A DNA stretch of 44,529 nt from Pirellulales bacterium (GTDB lineage: Bacteria; Planctomycetota; Planctomycetia; Pirellulales; DATAWG01): contig DASZFO010000180.1 in assembly GCA_035939775.1 (NCBI GenBank), positions 1-44,529 of the forward strand. Direction: 5' to 3'. This document shows, one piece after another, positions 22,944-30,900 of the stretch. The position numbers were made by a program, and so were the translations under genes. The notes below the pieces were generated by a model. It was not told the DNA's origin and ran no database searches. It saw only the letters and a program-made list of their open reading frames with translations. Each line of letters opens with the position of its first letter. Positions within the stretch are counted from its first letter, which is position 1.

Positions 22944-23684
22944 ATGCGACTTCAGGGGCGTCTGCGGCAGGTTGCCGACATTAGGAAACGCGAGCGAAAT
23001 CAGATGTTCGCTCTGATGAATCGGCATTTTGCCAATGTGCAACGCGCGCAGTTCGACGCCGATTTGGATGAGAAGCGGTGGGCGATTCAAGTGGTCTGTC
23101 CGGCGACAGGCAAAATTCGCGGCTTTTCGACGCAGACGCTGATCGAGCAGCGGTTTGAGGGGCGGCCGATCCTGGCCGTCTTCTCCGGCGACACGATCGT
23201 CGATCCCGGCCATTGGGGGCAGAACCTCGTCGCCCAGGTCTGGACGCAATTCGTATTCTCGTTGTTCGATGCCTATCCCTACGCTGAACTTTATTGGTTC
23301 CTGATTTCGAACAGCTTTCGCACCTATCGCTATTTGCCTGTCTTCTTCCAAGAGTTCTATCCCTCGTTCCGCGAGCCGACGCCCGATTGGGCAGTGCGGC
23401 TGATTGACGCCCTGGCTGGCCCGCGGTATCCGACGGCCTACGACTCGGCGACGGGCGTCGTGCACGGGCATTTGTGGTCCGGCTGCCGGCCGCGGAGCGC
23501 CATCGCCGGAGTGACACCCGAGCGCATGCGCGATCCGCATATCGAGTTCTTCGCCGAGCGAAACCCGGGCTACGTTCACGGCGACGAACTCTGCTGCATC
23601 GCTCCATTGACGATCGAGAACTTCACCATGGCTGCGCAGCGGATCGTCGGGCCATCAAGGGAATTGCTGCCGGTGCGACTCTGA
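22944..23684 (+). CDS. Hypothetical protein, possibly GNAT-related
   Basis: A 246-aa soluble protein with SD-like GAGGGTAG upstream. The stretch VVCPATGKIRGFSTQTLIEQ followed by ILAVFSGDTIVDPGHWGQNL has the strand-strand-loop look of a GNAT acceptor/CoA site. It is rich in aromatic residues (YPYAELYWFLISNSFRTYRY). It follows the GNAT-like gene directly, suggesting a shared modification pathway. No specific family can be named. Confidence 0.5.
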   Translation: MRLQGRLRQVADIRKRERNQMFALMNRHFANVQRAQFDADLDEKRWAIQVVCPATGKIRGFSTQTLIEQRFEGRPILAVFSGDTIVDPGHWGQNLVAQVWTQFVFSLFDAYPYAELYWFLISNSFRTYRYLPVFFQEFYPSFREPTPDWAVRLIDALAGPRYPTAYDSATGVVHGHLWSGCRPRSAIAGVTPERMRDPHIEFFAERNPGYVHGDELCCIAPLTIENFTMAAQRIVGPSRELLPVRL

Positions 23685-23812
23685 TCTAACTCGTCTGGCG
23701 GATGGCGAACCGTCGGTTTGTGTCGAAGATCGCGAGCGCACGTCCCGACGCTGGCAGCGTCGGCGACGATGTCATGCCATGCGTAAGATCTCAACCGACG
23801 CAGGGCGCACGC

Positions 23813-24466
23813 TCACGCCGCCGGCTCGTTCAGTTCCTTGAGCGCGTCAATTGCCTTGGGGCGGGTGGCGGGCCAGAGCCAAGCGGTCTTTAGCCGAAAT
23901 CCGGTCACCGCACTCGATACGAGCCAGCCGTCGAGTTCGGCAATCTGCTCGTAATTCTGCTTGTCGGTAAGAACGTAAAGCTCAACATGTTCCGACATTG
24001 GATCGATCACCCAATACTCGCGCACCCCCGCGGCCTCGTATTCCAAATACTTGATGCGCCAGTCGCGCGCCTCACTCTCGGGGGAAACGATCTCCATGAT
24101 CATGTCGGGTGCGCCCTCGACGTGATTCTCGCGGACTCGATCCGCGCGAGCGTTGGAAACGAACAGAATGTCGGGCTGGCGACGAGTGCGCTGCTGCGCG
24201 AAACGCACTTGCGATTCGGGACCCAATATGATCCCGAGGTCGCGCTGTTCGTTGAAGTCACCTAACAATCGTGCGAGCCAGTGGAACAGCTTCGTATGCC
24301 GGTTGCTCACGGGCGACATCATAAACAGTTCTCCTTCGGCCCATTCGGCGCGGCTGTCTTCCTTGAAGCACCAGGCGACGAATTCATCTTCCGTCATGCG
24401 CTGCTTGGGCACGATAGGCAAATCGAATAATGCCGCATTGGCGAGCGAGTCTTCGTGTGTTGACAT
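23813..24466 (-). CDS. Uma2-family (DUF820) putative endonuclease
   Basis: A 217-aa protein with the restriction-endonuclease-like fold of the Uma2/DUF820 family. The diagnostic pieces are AEWAEGELFMMSPVSNRHT, RRQPDILFVS, MIMEIVSPESEARDWRIKYL and YEAAGVREYWVIDP. The acidic residues and Lys of the PD-(D/E)xK core are kept in the D-ILFV and E-IVSPES segments. AAGGAG lies upstream of the ATG at 24466. The family is abundant in planctomycetes and cyanobacteria, often in many copies, and its role is not established. Confidence 0.88.
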   Translation of the reverse strand: MSTHEDSLANAALFDLPIVPKQRMTEDEFVAWCFKEDSRAEWAEGELFMMSPVSNRHTKLFHWLARLLGDFNEQRDLGIILGPESQVRFAQQRTRRQPDILFVSNARADRVRENHVEGAPDMIMEIVSPESEARDWRIKYLEYEAAGVREYWVIDPMSEHVELYVLTDKQNYEQIAELDGWLVSSAVTGFRLKTAWLWPATRPKAIDALKELNEPAA

Positions 24467-24617
24467 GGCGGAAACTCCTTCATGCTCAGGATATATCGCC
24501 GATTGTAGGCGGGCAACAAGCGGCCGAGGCGTTTGCCATTTTTAAATTCGCCGAAATGAATGAAATTCGCGCAACGCCACTTGCAATGCCTAATCGGCTC
24601 CGATAGAATCACACGAA

Positions 24618-24639
24618 TAATGAGAATGAGTCTCAATTA
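24618..24639 (+). promoter_or_regulatory. Fur-box-like operator before feo operon
   Basis: TAATGAGAATGAGTCTCAATTA is reported here only by position and core: the central GAGAATGAGTCTC is flanked by TAAT and AATTA. The block is a near palindrome matching the AT-rich GATAATGAT-type Fur consensus. It lies 31 bp before the first feoA, where bound Fur-Fe(II) would block transcription under iron-replete conditions. Confidence 0.6.
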
Positions 24640-24669
24640 CCTTAGAGGTTTTCACAAGAAGCCGCTAGT

Positions 24670-24906
24670 ATGAATGAGTTGATTCCCCTCGATCGCCTGC
24701 AATCCGGTGAAGTTGCCCAAGTCGTGGAAATCGTAGGGCGGCCCGAACAGGTTCAGCGTATCAATGAACTTGGAATTCGCGGGGGCGTGGAAGTGGCCGT
24801 TGTCCGCTCCGGCAAACCCTGCATCCTCCGGCTGGCGGGCCAGACGCTCTGCTTCCGCGCTAACGAATTTCTCAATGTGCTGGTCCGGCCCGCCGTGCCT
24901 GCTTAA
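24670..24906 (+). CDS. feoA: FeoA family ferrous-iron transport protein (copy 1)
   Basis: A 78-aa SH3-like FeoA protein that assists the FeoB transporter at the cytoplasmic face. Family pattern: PLDRLQSGEVAQVVEIVGRP, then INELGIRGGVEVAVVRSGKP and LAGQTLCFRANEFLNVLV. It is the first gene of an operon preceded by a Fur-box-like site and is followed with no gap by a second FeoA gene (stop TAA, then ATG at 24907). Confidence 0.9.
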   Translation: MNELIPLDRLQSGEVAQVVEIVGRPEQVQRINELGIRGGVEVAVVRSGKPCILRLAGQTLCFRANEFLNVLVRPAVPA

Positions 24907-25185
24907 ATGTGGAGCGCCGAGCCAAGGCGAATTGTCTCGGCGCAATCGGGTGTTTGGCCAATGTGGCTGAATGAATTGGCGATCGGGGGCAGCGCTCGGG
25001 TGACGCGAGTTACGGGGGCGGACGAGATCAGCACGCGCCTTCTGGAAATGGGCCTCACACCTGGCATCACGCTTGCCGTTCTCGGCGCCGCTCCCTTGGG
25101 CGACCCCATCGAATTGGATCTGCGCGGCTACCGGCTCAGTATTCGCAAGTCGGAAGCCGCCCGCATTGAAGTCGAAGCCTTGTAG
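24907..25185 (+). CDS. feoA: FeoA family ferrous-iron transport protein (copy 2)
   Basis: A 92-aa FeoA paralogue: ELAIGGSARVTRVTGADEIS, LLEMGLTPGITLAVLGAAPL, and GDPIELDLRGYRLSIRKSEA with the classic family ending. It abuts copy 1 and precedes feoB by 35 bp. The first 20 residues are not conserved; translation might instead begin at ATG 24961 (MWLNELAIGG), giving 74 residues. Two tandem FeoA domains before FeoB are known in several phyla. Confidence 0.9.
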   Translation: MWSAEPRRIVSAQSGVWPMWLNELAIGGSARVTRVTGADEISTRLLEMGLTPGITLAVLGAAPLGDPIELDLRGYRLSIRKSEAARIEVEAL

Positions 25186-25220
25186 CGATTGGTCGACAAC
25201 TTGTCACCTCGTTCTCAACC

Positions 25221-27503
25221 ATGCCTGCCACCAGCACGCCAATCAAGACGCTGACGGTGGCCTTGATCGGCAATCCAAACACCGGCAAATCGACGCTGTT
25301 CACGGCATTGGCCGGCGTGCGACAACGGATCGGTAATTATCCGGGCGTGACGGTCGAGAAGAAGTTGGGCCAGATGGAATTCGGCGGCCAGCGGTTCGCC
25401 TTGGTCGATCTGCCGGGCACATACAGTCTCGCTCCGCGATCGCCCGACGAAATGGTGGCGGTCGATGTCTTGCTCGGCCGTCGAAGCGATGTGCCGCCGC
25501 CGGATGTTGTGCTCTGCATTGTCGATGCCAGCAATCTCGAGCGGAACCTGTATCTCGTTAGCCAGGTGCTCGAACTTGGGCTGCCGACGATCGTTGCTCT
25601 GAACATGATCGACGTTGCTTCCGAACGAGGCGTCAAGATCGACGTTGGCCGAATCGCCGAGCGGCTGGGCATTCTGGTGATCGAAGTGCAGGCAAATCGG
25701 CGGCGTGGAATCGGTAAGGTTAGGACCGCGCTTGCCGAGGCGATCGGTCGCCCGCGACGGATTGCCACCAGCCCACTGCCGGCCGCGTTCGGCGCGGAGG
25801 TGACTCGGCTTGAATCCCTGCTCGCCGCCAATTGCCAACCGATCAACGGCGTCTGCCCTTGGCCGAGGTATTTAGTCGAGCGGCTGCTGCTCGATACGAG
25901 TGGTTATCTCGAACAGTCGGCGGTCGCGGGCGGCAATGGCGATTTGCGCCCGGCGCTCGAGGCCGCTCGCCGACGTCTGGCCGAAGCGGACTGTCCTGTC
26001 CCGGCGGTCGAAGCGCTGGCCCGCTACGCATGGATCGGCAAGACTCTCGATGGCGCCGTCGCCCGGCCTGCGGTGCGCACCCTGTCGGCCACGGACCGGC
26101 TCGATCGCATCTTGACTAATCGCATTTGGGGCACGCTCGTGTTTGCCCTGTTGATGCTGGTGGTCTTTTCGTCGATCTTCGTCGCCGCCAAACCGATCAT
26201 GGAAGTGATCGACGGCGGCGTGAAGTGGCTTGGCGAACAAGTCGAGGCGGCCTTGCCGGAAGGAGCGCTCCAATCGCTTTTGTCGAAAGGGATCATCGCC
26301 GGGGCGGGGAGCGTGATCGTGTTTCTGCCGCAGATACTGATCCTGTTTTGCTTCATCGCCATCTTGGAAGATTGCGGCTACATGGCCCGAGCCGCGTATC
26401 TGATGGACCGGCTGATGGTCCGCGTGGGGTTGAGCGGCAAGTCGTTTATTCCGCTGCTTTCGTCGTTCGCCTGCGCGATTCCTGGCGTGATGGCGACGCG
26501 GGTGATCGAGAACCGCCGCGACCGTCTCACGACGATCCTGGTCGCGCCGCTGATGAGCTGCTCGGCTCGATTGCCGGTCTATACGCTTCTGATCGGCGCG
26601 TTCATTCCGAGTCGGACCTTCCTGGGCGGGTGGATCGGGCTGCAAGGGCTGACGCTGTTTGCCATGTATCTGGTCGGGATCGTCACGGCCGTGATGGTCG
26701 CTCTGGCGCTCAAAAAGACGCTGCTTCGCGGGGCCACTCCGCCGTTCGTGATGGAATTGCCGCCCTACAAAATCCCCTCGCCGTCGATCGTGTTGCACAG
26801 GATGTTCGAGCGCGGCTGGTCGTTCGTCCGCCGCGCGGGGACGCTGATTGTCGCTGTGGCAGTGGTCGTTTGGGCGCTGCTTTATTATCCGCACAATCCC
26901 GCGACCGTTTCCGTGGATCTCCAGCAGCAACAGGCTCGTTTGGAAGCGCGATTGGCTTCAGTGGAAGCTGGCGCTGCGGCAGCCGAAGAGCGAGGGGCGC
27001 TCAAGCGAGAGTTGGCGCGGTTTTCGAGCGAGCCCGAGCGCAAGAAGCTCGAAGCAGGCGCCTATCAGCGGCAGAGTTGGCTGGCGTGGATGGGGCATGG
27101 GATCGAGCCGGCAGTACGGCCGCTGGGCTGGGATTGGCGGATTGGCTGCGCGGCAATTGCCTCGTTCCCGGCTCGCGAGGTGGTGCTCGGCACCCTCGGC
27201 GTGATTTATAATCTGGGGGACGATGTCGATATTCACGACAACGAGGGACAAACGCAATTGCAAGCCGAGTTGCAGCGCGCGACGTGGGACGGAACCGAGC
27301 GGCGCGTATTCAATGTGCCGGTCGCGCTGTCGCTCATGGTCTTCTTCGCGTTGTGCGCCCAATGCGCGGCAACGCTGGCGGTGATCAAGCGAGAAACGAA
27401 CAGTTGGGGCTGGCCGATTTTCACGTTCACCTACATGACGGTGCTTGCCTACCTTGGGGCGCTGGCGACGTTTCAGGTGGGAATGTGGTTGACGACGGGC
27501 TAG
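25221..27503 (+). CDS. feoB: Ferrous iron transporter FeoB
   Basis: A 760-aa inner-membrane Fe(II) transporter. The N-terminal G domain has G1 GNPNTGKST (17-25), switch I NYPGVTVEKK (39-48), G3 DLPG (63-66) and G4 NMID (128-131), followed by the helical GDI-like region. The membrane part contains the two conserved Gate regions, recognisable by ILEDCGYMARAAYLMDRLM and SFACAIPGVMATRVIENRRD, and again ASFPAREVVLGTLGVIYNLG near the end. A long charged helix (about 575-615, LQQQQARLEARLASVEAGAA) is inserted between the membrane halves. Length is normal for the family. Confidence 0.97.
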   Translation: MPATSTPIKTLTVALIGNPNTGKSTLFTALAGVRQRIGNYPGVTVEKKLGQMEFGGQRFALVDLPGTYSLAPRSPDEMVAVDVLLGRRSDVPPPDVVLCIVDASNLERNLYLVSQVLELGLPTIVALNMIDVASERGVKIDVGRIAERLGILVIEVQANRRRGIGKVRTALAEAIGRPRRIATSPLPAAFGAEVTRLESLLAANCQPINGVCPWPRYLVERLLLDTSGYLEQSAVAGGNGDLRPALEAARRRLAEADCPVPAVEALARYAWIGKTLDGAVARPAVRTLSATDRLDRILTNRIWGTLVFALLMLVVFSSIFVAAKPIMEVIDGGVKWLGEQVEAALPEGALQSLLSKGIIAGAGSVIVFLPQILILFCFIAILEDCGYMARAAYLMDRLMVRVGLSGKSFIPLLSSFACAIPGVMATRVIENRRDRLTTILVAPLMSCSARLPVYTLLIGAFIPSRTFLGGWIGLQGLTLFAMYLVGIVTAVMVALALKKTLLRGATPPFVMELPPYKIPSPSIVLHRMFERGWSFVRRAGTLIVAVAVVVWALLYYPHNPATVSVDLQQQQARLEARLASVEAGAAAAEERGALKRELARFSSEPERKKLEAGAYQRQSWLAWMGHGIEPAVRPLGWDWRIGCAAIASFPAREVVLGTLGVIYNLGDDVDIHDNEGQTQLQAELQRATWDGTERRVFNVPVALSLMVFFALCAQCAATLAVIKRETNSWGWPIFTFTYMTVLAYLGALATFQVGMWLTTG

Positions 27504-27559
27504 GGACGAAGAACGGGGCTCGGGATTCGGGATTCGAGGACGCGCAAGCGACTGGGTAA

Positions 27560-27760
27560 ATGACTTTTGATTGGCAGAACACCGTCGCGGTCGCACTGGT
27601 TCTTGTGGCGGCTGTCTATCTCGGCTGGCGCGGATGGCGGATCGTCGCGCGCAAAGCCGGTGGCTGCGGGGCATGCTCGAATTGCCCGGCCGACCAATCG
27701 CCGGCCGGAAAGCCGCTTGTTTCGCTGGATGCTCTGTCGCCGCCGAAAGCCAGGCAATAG
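27560..27760 (+). CDS. FeoB-associated Cys-rich membrane protein
   Basis: A 66-aa protein with one N-terminal membrane segment (TVAVALVLVAAVYLGWRGW) and a cytoplasmic CGACSNCPAD motif that could bind iron or a cluster. Proteins of this size and pattern often follow feoB, where they are annotated as FeoB-associated Cys-rich or FeoC-like. It starts 56 bp after feoB and closes the iron operon. Confidence 0.8.
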   Translation: MTFDWQNTVAVALVLVAAVYLGWRGWRIVARKAGGCGACSNCPADQSPAGKPLVSLDALSPPKARQ

Positions 27761-27925
27761 CCAATCGCTGTTGCCTCGAATGCGGCCGAAGCGGTATACC
27801 AGAACCGTCGGTCAGGCGCTATTGTGCCAGACACGCGCGGAGATTCCCGAACTCACCATCGAAAATCACCGTAGCGCTTTCTGGGCTGCGATGTCAGTCG
27901 CCCGCGGATTGTGGAAGGATTGCAA

Positions 27926-30900
27926 ATGCCGGATGAGACAGGTTCAGCGCGATCGGTGAGTGAGGCGCCAAAGGTCCGCCGCGGGCGGAGCGTGTGGCGG
28001 CCCGGCCGGCAGACCGGGGGTTGGTATCGCTCGCGCTGGGTCCGGCGTGGACTCGTCACACTGCTCTTCGTGGCGATGGTGGCCACCCTGATCGTGCTCG
28101 TCTTTCCGCCCCTCTATCATCCCAACGCCCAACTCGTATTCTTGACTGGCGCCGATTATCACCCGCTCCGCGCGCCTCCTGCCGCGTACGCCCTCGAGGA
28201 TTTCGGCGCGCTCGAATCGCTCGACAAGGTGCTCGACAGGCACGGCGCCGAACCCGGTCCGCTACTGCTCGGCCAGATGCGCTCGGCCGGCGCCATGCGC
28301 ACGCTTTCAGAGGACTTGAGCGGTTCGACTCCGGAAAGCGCGGGCGCGCTGATCGTCTACGTGGATGGTCATGGCGTCTCGGACAACGGCACGGCCTATC
28401 TGCTCTGCCGCAACTACGATCCCTCTAATCCAGTCGCCGGCCGCTATCGGCTTCACGACCTGCTGCATCAGCTTAGCGGTTCGGCGGCGGCGGTAAAGCT
28501 GTTGATCCTCGACACAGGCCGAATTGAGGCCGATCCGCGGATGGGAATGCTCATCAACGAGTTTCCGCGGCTGTTGCAGCAAGAGGTCGAGCAAACCGGC
28601 GACCAAAACCTCTGGGTGCTCACCTCCAATGCGATTCTCGAGCGTTCGCACGTCTCGCCGGCACTCGAGCGGTCGGTCTTCGGCTATTTCGTTGCGCTTG
28701 GGTTGCGCGGTGCCGCCGATCTCAATGCCGACAAGGCGATCGACGTCGATGAGCTATATCGCTACGTGCGGGCGAACGTGAGCGCCTGGGTGCGCACGGC
28801 GACGGCGGGCCACGAGACGCAAACGCCGCTCTTGCTCTGGGGCGGAGGGTCGAATTTGAATCCGCCGCATTCCCTGCCGGTGCTGCTGCCGGTTTCCATG
28901 CCGGCTGGCGGCCGGCCCGGCTTGAAACTGCCGGCAGCTTCGGCCAAGTTTCCCGAGGTCGGCGGTGGCATCGCCTCTCCATATACGAACCGGGCGACAC
29001 AAGACTTTGTTCCGGTCGCCGCGAAGAGCCAGAAAAAGGTTCCCGGACTGAAACAAACCCGCAAGGCGGCGAAGACCAACGCCAAAGTCTCCAGGAGAAT
29101 CGACGCGTCGAAAGAAAAGCAGGCGACCGAATCACCGAAAGCCGGAGCGCCCGGTCCGGCCAAGGCTGAACCTTCCGCGCCATCGAATGAAAAGAGCGGT
29201 GCTTCGGCAGAGGGAAAGTCCGCGGGGAACGAGAACAAGGAACCGGGATCGTCAGGCGATGGCCAAGCCGCGCCGGATGAAAAAGAGGGTGCCGGGCCCG
29301 ATGCCGCGGATGAAACGGCCGCCAAATCTTCCCAAGGCAAGCCCAGGGCGCCGTCGCCTCCGCCGACCGCAGGCGGATTATTGGCTCAAGCCTGGCAATT
29401 GCGCGACGACATGGAATCGCCCGGCGACGAACCGCGAGCCCTCGACTACGCCCCGCAAACGTGGCACGAATATCAGCAATGGCTTTTGGCGGAAGAGCAA
29501 CTTTATCGGGCCGGCGACGTCAGCGACCCGAAGGAGATTGCCGCGTCGTTGACGAAGGCGCTGGCGCGGCTGGCCGTCGTTCCGACCCCGCCGCCGCTCG
29601 ACAAGGACCAGCCGCCGGACCTGGCCTCGCGAATCAGTGCGCTGCGGCCGCAACTTCCCGACGGCGTCGATGCTCCCTGGTCGCTTGCGATGGCCCAGTT
29701 TTTTTCCCAGCGAAGCCGCGCGGCGATGTCGCCCGAGGCGATCGACGCGGCGCGAGCGCTCGATCGATTCGCGACGGACGGAACTCCCGCCGAGTTTGCC
29801 GCCTGGATCAAGAAGCTCGGCCCAGCCCTCGATGGATTCTCCGAGGCGCGCTGGGCGCGGCAATTGTCCAAGCTGCAAGGACTCGATTGGCCGGTCGTAC
29901 AGCTTGCCCTGGCGACGCGCCAATTGGGCGAGCAGGTCGTAATCATCTCCCCGACGACGCTTCCCTGGATCCGCGAGCGGTTGGAGGCGGCCGATCGATT
30001 GCGGCTCTCCGGCGAGCGCCGATTGACGGATGCGATTGGCACCGATCGCCAAGCCATCGCCACGCGACTGTTTCGGCAGGCGACCGATCTTTATCACGAG
30101 TCGGCCGACGACATCGCTGTCGTGTCTGGCGCCACGCAACTTCGCAACGACTTGATGAATCGCGCGCCGTTCTACGTCGCTTGGCGAGAAGCTGCCGGCT
30201 GGGAGCCACCCGCTGAGGCCCCGAAAGATGCCGACCTCGTGGCGCTATTCGATCGACTCAGCGAACTCGACGCGACGCTCGCCGCTGCCGATCCAGTTCA
30301 ATTGGAGCATGTGAACAAGCTGGCGGCCGAGCTGGCGACGCTGGCCGACCGAATTGAATCGGGGTCGGCCGAGGCGAACGTCGCGAATTTGGCCGGTCCC
30401 GCACCGGGCGTCGGAAGTGGTTGGCGCATTGAGCTGCTGCTCTCCACGCCGCTCTTAAGCGCTGAATCGCGCGAGCGGCTGCTCGCCGTCGCGGCCGACT
30501 CTGAGGCCAAGCAGGCCGCAAACTATCGCCCGGCGAACGTCGATTCGGTCTTCGACCCGATTCCCGGCGCCACGCCGGCGCGCTGGCAGGCGATCGTCGA
30601 ACGAGCAGAGACTGAAATGGCGCTGGCGCGGCTGGCTGCCGGCCGCGGTCCCGATGCGAGTCGGTTGCTCGACCCGCTCCAAGACGCGGCCGCCGAGTTG
30701 AAGGCCGCCGAGCAGCGCCGCGCGGAATCGGGCCAGTCTGCTGCCATTGAACTAGACGAGCCGCTCTGGCTAGCCTGCCGAAAATTCGGCGGCGCGCTTC
30801 AGGATTTCTACCATAATCTGCCCGGTCAGGTGGAAACGCTCGTCGCCCAACAATCGGATCTCACCGATGCCGGCAAACGGCCCGCGCGGATCTCGGCCCT

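Noticed and set aside
25872-26930. 352-residue minus-strand frame in feoB
   Set aside because: It is an antisense artefact, rich in His/Arg/Gln, opposite conserved membrane segments.
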